64,000 nt of DNA from Deinandra increscens subsp. villosa (taxonomy: Eukaryota; Streptophyta; Magnoliopsida; Asterales; Asteraceae): the NCBI GenBank assembly GCA_039602395.1, contig JBCNJP010000025.1:43812922-43876921 (forward strand). The letters are read 5' to 3'. The notes beneath the pieces were generated by a model that did no database searches, was not told the origin of the DNA, and worked only from the letters and a program-made list of their open reading frames with translations. Numbering within the stretch: the first letter of the stretch is position 1; each line of letters starts with the position of its first letter. This document shows, in pieces, positions 1-9,151 of the stretch. The translations under genes were made by a program, and so were the position numbers.

Positions 1-28
1 ACCAAGCAAAACTGACATCTACAACGGC

Positions 29-2266
29 ATGATAGACTTCATCAAAAGATCTCACCTTCATCATGCGCTCACTGTTGAAGCAGAAATATTTGAAGAGGTT
101 ATGGAAGAGTTCTGGTCTCATGCTAGGGTTACCGAAGGCGAAGATGGTAGCGAATCGATTATGTCGAAAGTTCAGGGCACAGAAGTGGAAATTAATGAAG
201 AAAAGGTGCGAAAACTATTGAAATTCAGGGATAACGGTGGATATGAAGTAGTCGACTCCCAGAAATATCTTCGACTGTTCAAGGATATTGGATACGGTGG
301 TTCCCTGCAAAGCAAAACTATCAAGAAAGGGCAATTACCCTACAAATGGAGGTTCTTGGCCCATACAATTCTGGTGTGCCTATCTCCAAAGAAAGGTGGA
401 TTTGACGAACTTGCCAGTGAACAGGCTTCCGCCTTCTATGCTGTGGTAAAAGGTGAAAACTTCAGTTTTTCCAAACTGATTTTTCAAGCCCTAAAATCCA
501 ACATTCATTCTGAATATATCTACCAGTACCCTAGATTTTTTACATACATTCTCAAAGAAGAGTACCCCCAAATCGTCTGGCTTGGTACAATCTTGCAACA
601 AAAACTTCTTAATGAGAAAACTTTTTCAAACCTTGCTTTAAACAAGACTGTATTTCTTGGAAGGGACACTTACTATCCCTTACCAATTCCAAGGCAGTTT
701 CCAGATGAACCTGCTACTGCTGACGTTCACCCGAAAACTGTAGCAGCAACTGAGCCCCATGCTCAAGATGACAGAGCTATAGACCCAATAGCTTCTGAAC
801 ACACATCTGTCCCAGCTTCCTCTACTCTCAAAACTTTTCAATCCAAAAAGAGGAAAGCTTCCACAATCACTACCACTGCCACCTCATCGTCAACCTCACC
901 TCCTGTCATTTTTAAAAGACAGAGAAATGTGGTTACTAGGTCTCCTCCGCCTAGTCCCACCAACCAACCTGAAGCTTCTAAACCCGTTCAAGGTAAAAAG
1001 CCTAAACGGAGACTAGTTAAATTGGGATTCTCTCTTAGGAATGAACCTTCATTTGAGGGGGAGTCATTAGAAGCAGATGCACATTCCCCATCTGAACACT
1101 TTTCACCCCTACATCCCCTATCACCTAGGAGTGACAATGCACCCATTCTTGGTTCAAATGAGGGTGTTATTAAATCACCAACCTCATTACAGGAGAACAT
1201 ACCGATGAACCAGGACCCTGTTGCATTGAACCCCCACTCCTCACCAGAGGTGAATCTCAGGAGATCTGAAGAGATTCATGCAGAAAGGGCTACTGCTGCC
1301 CAAGGATCCCCACTGGATCTTGGTGTCAGCAGTAGAATCAATAAGACCCAATTTGCGGCAATCTTCTCTGAATCAGCACCTAGAAGTCCTTTGTTGGATC
1401 CAAGGGCTGCTGGAACAGATGAAGAGAATCCTTGGTGCCAAGAAGTCGTCGGTACCACTGCTGATCAATCTCGGATTGATAGCTTGGTTTTGTCCAAGGA
1501 TACTGGTAAAAAACCAGTTGAGGACAGTTATACACTACCTGAATTGACGAAACTGTACCTTTCTCTCCAAGCACATGTTGATACTCTGAATGCAACTGTT
1601 GCTCATTTGGTGAAAGCTGATACTACAAACACTGAAGCAGGTCCTTCAAACCCTATCAGAGAAGCTGATGAAGCTGTTATTGCTGATGAAGCTGATACTG
1701 TCAAATTAGGGGAGAAGATGCCCTCAAGGCCTGTTATAACTGAAATTGAAGAAGTTGAGAGGATACCGGCTGAAGTTAGAGCCACAGCTTGTGAAAGAAT
1801 TGGTGTCAACCCCTTCAATGTAGAAGAAAGTTGGGTGAACTTGAAATGCAGTCAACTGATTGCTATTTCTCCTTTTGAGGACCCCAACCTCACTGAGCTT
1901 GTACAGTCAACCATGCTAATTGCTGGTGCTCTCCCTGAGCTCATAAACATGATCACAACACTTCTCAAAGATGTTATCTTTCCGGCTGAAAGAGCCAGTG
2001 ATCAAGTGGTAGGAAACATTGCCTCCACTAGCAAGGCAACCATGGATGTTGAAGAGAGCACTGCAACCATTGCAGTTGCTTCAGTGACTGAAGGAGGAGA
2101 CGAAAATTTGATTGGTGAAGGAGAAGGCACTGAGGTGTTGGAAATAGCCGACAAAGAACCTGAAGTCACCAAACCTCAAGTGGTGATTGAAGGCCAAATT
2201 CATGTTCAACCGGAAGCTACCGAACTCAACCGGAAGAACAAAGAAATGAAGGAGCAGAAGACATAG
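29..2266 (+). CDS. Extra (env-position) ORF of a Ty1/copia retrotransposon, N-terminal part
   Basis: Open frame of 745 codons. The first ~230 residues form a compact domain with stretches such as IKRSHLHHALTVEAEIFEE, LPYKWRFLAHTILVCLS and FSKLIFQALKSN. I recognise this as the domain common in Asteraceae retroelement proteins annotated only as hypothetical. The remainder is low-complexity, rich in S, P, T, E and A, with a basic KKRK-type patch near residue 275, as in a disordered linker. It lies upstream of a polypurine tract and LTR in the same orientation, the position of the env-like or additional ORF of SIRE/Maximus-type Copia elements. Molecular function is unknown. The true start may lie left of the window because sequence is open to position 29 only from this ATG. 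The frame ends at a TAG and coding potential resumes in another frame, so the full ORF is broken. Confidence 0.7.
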   Translation: MIDFIKRSHLHHALTVEAEIFEEVMEEFWSHARVTEGEDGSESIMSKVQGTEVEINEEKVRKLLKFRDNGGYEVVDSQKYLRLFKDIGYGGSLQSKTIKKGQLPYKWRFLAHTILVCLSPKKGGFDELASEQASAFYAVVKGENFSFSKLIFQALKSNIHSEYIYQYPRFFTYILKEEYPQIVWLGTILQQKLLNEKTFSNLALNKTVFLGRDTYYPLPIPRQFPDEPATADVHPKTVAATEPHAQDDRAIDPIASEHTSVPASSTLKTFQSKKRKASTITTTATSSSTSPPVIFKRQRNVVTRSPPPSPTNQPEASKPVQGKKPKRRLVKLGFSLRNEPSFEGESLEADAHSPSEHFSPLHPLSPRSDNAPILGSNEGVIKSPTSLQENIPMNQDPVALNPHSSPEVNLRRSEEIHAERATAAQGSPLDLGVSSRINKTQFAAIFSESAPRSPLLDPRAAGTDEENPWCQEVVGTTADQSRIDSLVLSKDTGKKPVEDSYTLPELTKLYLSLQAHVDTLNATVAHLVKADTTNTEAGPSNPIREADEAVIADEADTVKLGEKMPSRPVITEIEEVERIPAEVRATACERIGVNPFNVEESWVNLKCSQLIAISPFEDPNLTELVQSTMLIAGALPELINMITTLLKDVIFPAERASDQVVGNIASTSKATMDVEESTATIAVASVTEGGDENLIGEGEGTEVLEIADKEPEVTKPQVVIEGQIHVQPEATELNRKNKEMKEQKT

Positions 2267-3858
2267 CCGAAAATTTGATAGCCTTAAGGAGCTCAGAACC
2301 AGTTCAAGCAGAAACACCTGTTCAAACTGATATTCCTAAAACCATTCAACAGGTGGTTCAGACTCCTGAAGCCGAGGCTATGGTGAAAATGGTGGAAAAT
2401 GCCAAAAGGATAGCAGAAGATGAAAGGCTAGCCAAAGAACTTCAAGAGGAATATGATATGTATCTGCAAAATGGAGTGTTTGAAAACTTGCTTGAAGAAG
2501 CTAAAACAAGATCTTTCAACTAGAGACTAAAGGATTACGATTTGGATGCAGTGACTGAAACTGATAGGCAGAGGTTGATTTCGATTGCCTCTCAATTGCC
2601 TACCAGGTTGATAAAGAATGATGAGAATTACATTCTATTGAAAAAGGTACAAAGGGCTCTTGTGGTTAGAAACTTGAAGACAGAGGAAGAGGTGGCTCAG
2701 ATGCAAGTTAGGGAACTGTGCAGCTTAATTGATACTATCTTTTATGAGCTTAAAGGAGAGATAGCTGCTGTTAACCCTAACTTGGTGATGCCTTCACCTT
2801 CAGAGCTCATCTCAGGTACAACAACTAATGTAAATGTTAAACCTGAATTTACTGATGTTATAGATGTACAACCTCCAGCCTCCTTCATTTACAACCCAAA
2901 CCCCATACCTACAAATGTTCCATCTATTCTACAGTCACTTTCCATCACACCCTACAAACCACCCTCCATGTCCAAGAAAGTAGCCACCAAGCTTGCCAAC
3001 CCCAAATACAGAACAGACAACTTTACACCCATCATTCCCCTCAAGAAGAAGCCTCCAAGTACCATGGACTTTTCTGACATTTTCCCACCTACTCCACCTT
3101 CAAGTCCCACACCAGAAGCTATTAAACCACCAACTCAAACTTCCCTACCTCCTCTCACCATAAATGAACCTTCTACCACCATCACCAAACCTACTGAAGC
3201 TCAAACTGGCCCTTCTTCATCATCTGACAAAGGCAAGAGACCTATTGTGCAAGAATCTGCAAATGATTCTGATGAAGAAAGGATGATAAGAAAAAGGAAA
3301 ATGATGCATGCCAAGAACAAAAGAGATCATAAGGTAGAAAAGAAAAGCTCCACCCAGAAAGAGGCAGATTGTGGGTTGGACAGTGGATGAAGCCACCTTT
3401 GATTTCACCTTCAAGTTGGCAAATGGCACAACTCAAGTAGTAAACGTTCACAAGGCCACTACATATCTTACTTTGCTGCAAATGACATACATCATTCTGA
3501 AGCTTAGAGAGATTTTGAGTCCCTCAAGAGCTGAGCACATGTTAAGGCTTGTCATTGAGCCAACTGTGCTGAACTGCGGAGTGTTCTACAGAAGCAATTT
3601 AGATGATGATTCTGTAGAAGAAGAAGAAGAAGAAAGAGCCTGCAAGTGAAATAAAGTTTATCATTTGGGAAGAGGAAGATAAGCTCTTTTATGTTCACAG
3701 AGCCGATGGCACCTTCACAGTTCATGAGTCCATTTCTGTTCAAGAAGAATGGAGCGAAATGGACTGGGAATCTTTCAAGCATGTGAAGGTGACCAAAACA
3801 AACTCAAAAGAGCTGTCTCAAAACCTTGATGCCAACATCAGAACCACTGACAAGTAGG
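2267..3858 (+). pseudogene. C-terminal continuation of the Copia extra ORF, frameshifted
   Basis: Coding sequence continues after 2266 in the next frame (2275-2523, then 2542-3390 after one stop) and returns to the first frame at 3371-3649. A last frame switch inside a run of GAA codons near 3625 leads into an ATG-less stretch to a stop at 3858. Segments include an E-rich coiled-coil-like region (2380-2500), a helical region (2542-2790), a proline/threonine-rich linker (2800-3230), a basic stretch, and a C-terminal module with KLFYVHRADGTFTVHES. The last module is about 80 nt from the polypurine tract. At least three frame disruptions make this a pseudogene as assembled. An assembly error could account for some of them. 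Confidence 0.6.
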
Positions 3859-3930
3859 ATAAGGAGAAGAAGATTTTTAGGTATAAGTCAATTTTTGAAG
3901 ATGAACATTGGAATTTGACAGCATCAGCTT

Positions 3931-4550
3931 AGGGGGAGATTGTAAGGAATATTGCGCTTGGAAGATTTCCGGCTGAATGCCAATTTTGTTATGTTCCGGC
4001 TGAAGTTGAAGTTGAAGCGGAATGCTCACTTCAAGCGGAACTGGCAGTTCAAGCGGAAAGAAGCAGTTTTGTCTTTTAGCGAATATTTCGGGTGAACTCA
4101 ATTATCCACCAGATAATGAGTTCAACCGGACTTTTCCTAAGATGTATTTTCAGCAAGTCCAATCCTGCAAAAGTTTCTCGTATGCTTCCATAACTGATTC
4201 AAGCCGCTCTCCTAAAGTAGTATGTTGTTGCAAACACGCAAGATATTCCAATTGCCGATATTTATTCTTTTGGTAGTTTGTATTTGACTTTATTGTTTAC
4301 AGTCTAGATTAGATCGCATGAGATCAATGGCTGTCATTGATCTCATCAGCACTATATATAGCTTAGTTAGCTCATAGTTTACACATCATATGTTCTTGAA
4401 CAACTTGTAATAGTGTAGCTTTGAGTTAATGCAAATAGTGCCGAGTATTTGATACTTTGTTGTTACTATCTTTCTGCAAATCAAGCATTTACATTATACA
4501 CAAGAACTAAATATCGCTTAAGTAAAGTGAAATATAACTTTAATTCCGCA
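3931..4550 (+). mobile_element. Copia polypurine tract and 3' LTR
   Basis: AGGGGGAGAT at 3931-3940 is a classical Copia polypurine tract and is followed at 3941 by TGTAAGGAATATTG, a 5'-TG LTR start. A TATA-like CTATATATAG lies near 4352. The LTR end is placed at TAATTCCGCA (4541-4550) because it ends in CA and resembles Copia LTR ends. An alternative end is ATTATACA at 4500. No second LTR is in the window, so the target duplication cannot be tested. Confidence 0.65.
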
Positions 4551-4691
4551 GGGTTATATTTGCAAGTAAAGGGCTTTTGTTTTAGTTTAACTCTAACTAA
4601 TAACGATCCTACATAAACATCATCAACAAACACCAAAAACGCTTCAAAGATCCGAAAATAGTAACCACGGATCAGTAGATTGAACCAGATA

Positions 4692-4703
4692 GCTCTGATA
4701 CCA
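4692..4703 (-). other. Primer-binding site for initiator tRNA-Met (Copia copy A)
   Basis: On the minus strand the sequence is TGGTATCAGAGC, the standard plant Copia site complementary to the 3' end of tRNA-iMet. It sits 10 nt downstream of the LTR end at 4714. Sequence 4551-4691 is the remaining untranslated leader of this truncated element. Confidence 0.85.
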
Positions 4704-4713
4704 CTTGAAAATT

Positions 4714-5053
4714 TGTGAGCATCGGATCGTCTACTCAATCTAGCTATTTGGATATCGAAACGTAATTAACTGATTGTTTTATTGATCACAAACGAACAAA
4801 TACAATCAGTAAAACACTTAGAAATGACACAAAGAAAACACTCTCAGAAACACACACTTAAGAAATCTCACCCGCTCAAAACCCTTAATTACAAAGTCCA
4901 AACTTCTATTTATAGCAGCTGACCGATCTCTGTCCGAACCTCAGGTTCAGCCAGTCCGAACTCCTGGTTCGGACCAGGTTTGGCCAAGCATAATTTGGCT
5001 TGAACTTGTACTTTGCTTGATACTTCACACGACACACATATCAGGTATCAACA
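4714..5053 (-). mobile_element. Copia LTR copy A (minus strand), 340 bp
   Basis: Read on the minus strand it begins TGTTGATACCTGA at 5053 and ends GCTCACA at 4714. It contains a TATA box (CTATAAATAG on minus, plus-strand 4905-4916) preceded by inverted TCCGAAC/GTTCGGA motifs. It shares this layout with LTR copies at 27558, 36774 and 60217. A primer-binding site follows immediately, so this is a 5' LTR. The internal region is cut off by the neighbouring element at about 4550. Confidence 0.85.
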
Positions 5054-5089
5054 CTATTGCATCAGCATATGATACTCATGTGACTTGAG

Positions 5090-7015
5090 CCCCACAATTT
5101 TTTTTTTTGTCCTTTAGACTAACCAAACTAGAAAAGTTAGAACAATAGCCTTGTGGAACCTTCAAGTTATACAACGTGTCACAAAACTTTTCCTTTTCAT
5201 CTTTTTGTAATGTGTAACACGCTGCAGGAAGTACTATGTTGTTCATGTTCTGTTTAGGCTGCAACTCTGGTCTTAATTGCAAAAAATTCAGATCCTTTCT
5301 AGCATTCAATCATTCCTTTGTTTTTTCGGGAAGGTTAAACAGAGTTCCAACAAGACTCTCAGCCACATTCTTTTCAATATGTATGAAATCAATGCAATGT
5401 TGGACACTATTATGCCTCCAATATATAAGTCTTCAAAACCATATATTGAATTTCTTCCAATATTGTGGCTTCTCTTTGTTCTTTCTTTTTCTCTTATCAA
5501 TTTCCCCCCACCCCCCCCCCTCTTACGGTTGAGGTCTCTGGGATTTCTGAATTAGTACACCTTAATCCATTTCCCCATTTATTCCTGATATGTCAAACTT
5601 CTTTGTATATTTGTTCCCCTGTCATAGGATCTGCAACATCTTCCATCTCTTGTTTACCATCGAAGGCCTCTGTTTGCTTTCGGAAGGAATGCGTATGTGG
5701 TAGATATCTTCTGTGACCAGCATAACACTGCTTGGCTGAGAAAGGAAGCCTAATGCATTTAGTTTGTTCCCAATATACGACACAACCATTGAATCCACTA
5801 TACGGGCAACCACAAAGTGTACCAAATGCAGGGTAATCATTAATCGTCCATAAAACAACTGCACGCATAGTAAACTGTTCTTGTGCATAAGCATCATATG
5901 TTTCCACACCTGACTCAAACAACAGCTCTAAGTCATCAGTTAAAGGTTCCAAAAACACATCAATATCGTTTCCAGACGCTCCCAATATTAGTAATGAAAG
6001 AATGGTGAACTTTTTTTTTCATACACAACCATGGTGGAAGGTTGTAAATGACATATAGAACCGGCCACACACTGTGATTTTTGTTGCCTCTATTCACGTC
6101 GACCCCATCACTTGAAATGCCAAGATTCGGGATATTTGTCATCTATGGCTTTCCATGCCGGTGAATCGGATGGGTGGCGTAACACATCGGGTATTTTGGA
6201 ACTGGTGGCATGCCATCTTAGATCTTCCGCTGTGGTTTTCACTTGAAACAGTCGTTTCAAATTTTGGAATGATGGGGAAATACCATGTTACCTTTGCAGG
6301 ATTATTGTCGTATAGTTTCTTAGTCCTCTCATCCACCTTCCACCTGGACTCAGCACAAGTTGGACATACAGTTAGGTCCTTTTTCTCCTTCCTATAAAGA
6401 ATACAATCATTAATACACACATATATCTTGGTGTAGCCTGCACCCATTGACTTCACAATCTTCTTGGCCTCATATGTATTTTTTACAAAATTTTATTACC
6501 TTCAGGTAGCAGTTGTTTCAGCAAAACTAAAAGTTCATTAGAAAACTTATCTGATGCTCCATGCTTAGTCTTCAAGTTCACTAGTTGAACCAAGGCAGAT
6601 AACTTTGTGAAGGTATGACATCCTTCATACAGGGGCTTCTCAGCATCCATGAGTCGTTCTTGAAACTTCTCATGGTCCTCAGTGAAATTTTCTTCAGTAG
6701 CTCTGACCAATTCTATTGTTTCAGATGCATCGAATGGCATTCTGGAATCGAAAGATATTCCGTGTGGAGCTCCTCTCCTGCGGGCTCGTGTTTCTCTCTA
6801 TGTTTAGTCCCCCTTGTATAAGTCAAATCGAATCCCTTCGAAAACAAATGATATTCTACCTCATCAATAGGATAAGAGTAATGGTTTAGACATTTAACAT
6901 AGGGACATGAAATTTCTTTCTTTTTCAGAGTGGTAACTGCAAACTTTAAGAATGATTTAACTCCAGCGGTATATGATTTCGTGGTTCTACTGGTTATCAT
7001 CCAAGACTTATCCAT
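5090..7015 (-). pseudogene. CACTA (En/Spm) transposase TNP2-like, decayed
   Basis: Fragments in several minus-strand frames line up in the order of a TNP2 (Transposase_21 family) protein. 7015-6713 begins MDKSWMITSRTTKSYTAGVK and has CPYVKCLNHY, the transposase-associated zinc-binding type. 6740-6483 has DAEKPLYEGCHTFTKLSAL. 6456-6139 has CINDCILYRKEKKDLTVCP and ESRWKVD. 5985-5593 has DIDVFLEPLTDDLELLFE and AVVLWTINDYPAFGTLCG. A further stretch at 5480-5090 reads through stops and includes PAACYTLQKDEKEKFCD and VPQGYCSNFSSLVSLKD. TNP2 catalyses cut-and-paste transposition of CACTA elements in the nucleus. Frameshifts and stops separate the pieces, and the C-terminal third is missing where Copia LTR A begins at 5053. 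No CACTA terminal repeats were recognised. The identification is secure; activity is excluded as assembled. Confidence 0.85.
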
Positions 7016-7591
7016 GTTTGTTTTGCTAACAGATACAACAATAAAGATTATTAAAAATGATTAATACTGAAAACCCTTTTCAATAATCTTTACTGTGAAC
7101 CTGTTTATTGGAGAAGTAATAGGACGGAGGGAAAATTCTATCGATTAATGAGCAATGGAGAAATGGGGAACGGGGAATTAGGGAAATCGAGAGTGATATG
7201 TGAAATTTTTAATTGAATTCGCTCATTAATTTACCCCGCCTCTTTTAGAATTTAGCGGGCCCAGTTAGAATCATATTTAAAAAAATTATAATGAAAAGTA
7301 GCTTCTAACTCAGGGTGCTGCTCAGGTGGTAGAAGCGCTTTTGATTAACATACCATGTTCCGTGTCCTAGTCCTTATTGCGTTACTTTTTTACCGTTTAT
7401 TTTGGAAATTTTAAAAACCCAAACATGTGATGCAACTAGTAACGACTAATTTCACTTTTCTGTTGTTTGTTTTGAAACTTCAAAATCTTCAACCACTCTA
7501 TATAAACAAGTTAATCAATTAACCATTAAATTAGACCACCACTTTCACACACTCTTCTTTCTTCCCATACAATTTATACTCTTCGATCAAC
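7016..7591. other. Non-coding stretch with a weak tRNA-like patch
   Basis: Upstream of the TNP2 remnant. Position 7317-7380 has a tRNA-like look (GCTGCTCAGGTGGTAGAAGC, then a poor B-box and a T run), which might be the head of an old SINE. The B-box is degenerate, so this is weak. Otherwise A+T-rich. A TATA-like stretch (CTATATAAAC near 7499) and a pyrimidine-rich leader precede the ATG at 7592. Confidence 0.3.
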
Positions 7592-7667
7592 ATGGCAGAA
7601 GAATGGACCCAACAGAAAGAACTAGCGTTGTACCGAGCCTGTTTGGACGTAAAGTATAGGGACTATG
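7592..7667 (+). pseudogene. N-terminal fragment of a plus-strand gene cut by a Copia insertion
   Basis: ATG at 7592 opens a frame reading MAEEWTQQKELALYRACLD followed by VKYRDYV, which then runs into the Copia LTR boundary at 7668. The W-x(4)-ELALYRAC pattern resembles the first helix of Myb/SANT-like or trihelix domains seen in plant genes and in PIF/Harbinger accessory proteins. With 25 residues, the family call is inference. The rest of the gene was not found on the other side of the insertion. Confidence 0.4.
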
Positions 7668-8079
7668 TGTAGGTCCGAAATCTGATCACGAACACGATAT
7701 CTACTCACACACGAGTGCGGAATCCTCGTGTGTGATTGATTCAAGAAACAAGTAGAAGAAATAGACTAGATCTAAGGTAAAGATCTAATCTTGAATGAGA
7801 AATACTACTTGTTGAAGCTGATCGTAAACACAAATAGGACACAGAAATCATAAACAGTAATTGAAAAGCTTTTCTTGATCATAAACAAGTGAGGTATATA
7901 TATTACCTCTTACAAAACCTAGCCCAATAGTAAACACTAAGAGCCCAATCATAAACATAAGAAAATCGGCCCACATGGCCCAAAACATTAACTAATTAAG
8001 CCCAAAACTAATAACAAGCTAGCCCAAAACTAATGTTCATGCCTCAAATAAATATAGCCCAACAATCTTCCCCTAGGCA
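7668..8079 (-). mobile_element. Copia 3' LTR and polypurine tract (minus strand)
   Basis: On the minus strand the tract CCTAGGGGAAGAT (8065-8077) precedes TGTTGGGCTATATT, and the LTR runs from 8064 to 7668, ending GGACCTACA. It is 397 bp with TG and CA ends. The U3 carries five or six copies of TTGGGC-type motifs. This LTR belongs to a different Copia family from copies A to D. The upstream minus-strand ORF (8096-9151) is in the env-like position of the same element. Confidence 0.8.
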
Positions 8080-8095
8080 TGAATCATTAGACCAC

Positions 8096-9151
8096 TTACG
8101 GCAGCAGCAGATCGAATCTGAAAGTATTCTGAACGTTGTTCGACCACCATCCATTCTCCACGATCCGATTCGCCGTTCCATGAAAGATCCCCACCCTTAT
8201 AGCATTCTCCATGTCGTTCTCATCCCCGAGAATAGGTTGGGAGGCGAGGAGCTTTATATCTCTTTCTCCAAATCTAAGCAAATCGACCAGATCATAGAAC
8301 CAGAATTGCCTCATCCTTTTGCAGAGCACCACCACCTCATGAGTTGTTGGGTCATAACACCAGCAGTCAAAGTTCTTGACAAGTGTACCGTCTTCAATCT
8401 CATCCAACATGTTGATTACTCTTGTGCGCTTGGTCGGTGGTCTCCTTGCTTCACCTATGGATTCTCCAGTCACTGGGTCAATGCCAGTCTCGACCCATCT
8501 TACTTGCCTTAGTTCAAAATTTGCAAAGTTATCTTCTAGATGGCTCAGCAAATTATTTCTAATAAGGTCTCCGTCAGGGCTGTTCCATCTGTTGATGTAA
8601 GGAGCTCTCAGCAGGCTTCTAATCTCAGGCTCAGTCCAGGTATGAAATTGAGCACGTGTTCTGTAGTATTCCACTGGACTGTAGCCGTCACGGATTACGG
8701 CGAACAATTTCTTCTCCGTGTCATAGTGCCAACACAGAATGGTCTCACGACTCCCCCTTTTGTCTATTGAGCTTTCACCTACATCAATGGTGTATTGAGT
8801 GGGGACTGGACCTTGGAAGAATTCTCTAAACCAGTTATCATGACCTTCAGGCGCTTTGGAGATGACCCTTCCACTTCGGGCATAATCAGACATTGCAATG
8901 GAGTCATCTCCATCATCTTCTTGAGCAGCACTGGTACCTTGAGCTCCTTGAGATGAGCTTTGACCTGTGGCACCTGAAGTGTTGGACTCCACAACACTCT
9001 TTAATCCAGTAAATTTCTTCTTCAAGTCCATCAGTGCCTCATAAAGATACTTCATTCTGGTCTTGTCTGCCACTTCCTTCTCTTGTAATTTTCTATTTTC
9101 AGCCTGGAGAGCTTTTATCTCATTCTCTCTTGTGACATCCGAGAATTTCAA
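8096..9151 (-). CDS. Extra ORF of a minus-strand Copia element, 5'-truncated
   Basis: Uninterrupted frame of 351 codons ending 17 nt before the polypurine tract of the Copia LTR at 7668-8064. Residues ~8-50 are strongly helical and charged (ENEIKALQAENRKLQEKE), a predicted coiled coil. A linker rich in S, G, D and Q follows. Residues ~130-351 form a W- and F-rich globular region with ILCWHYDTEKKLFAVIRDGY, WTEPEIRSLLRAPYINRW and FDCWCYDPTTHEVVVLCKR. No known enzyme motif is visible. The first seven codons (MKFSDVT) are encoded by the start of the adjacent chromovirus LTR at 9131-9151, so this ATG is fortuitous. The authentic N-terminus was removed by that insertion. Part of the C-terminal module resembles the C-terminus of the ORF at 3650-3858. 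Function unknown. Confidence 0.65.
   Translation of the reverse strand: MKFSDVTRENEIKALQAENRKLQEKEVADKTRMKYLYEALMDLKKKFTGLKSVVESNTSGATGQSSSQGAQGTSAAQEDDGDDSIAMSDYARSGRVISKAPEGHDNWFREFFQGPVPTQYTIDVGESSIDKRGSRETILCWHYDTEKKLFAVIRDGYSPVEYYRTRAQFHTWTEPEIRSLLRAPYINRWNSPDGDLIRNNLLSHLEDNFANFELRQVRWVETGIDPVTGESIGEARRPPTKRTRVINMLDEIEDGTLVKNFDCWCYDPTTHEVVVLCKRMRQFWFYDLVDLLRFGERDIKLLASQPILGDENDMENAIRVGIFHGTANRIVENGWWSNNVQNTFRFDLLLP

Noticed and set aside
7317..7380. Possible tRNA gene or SINE head
   Set aside because: The A-box region looks tRNA-like but the B-box is poor and no cloverleaf can be drawn, so it is only noted in the flanking stretch.
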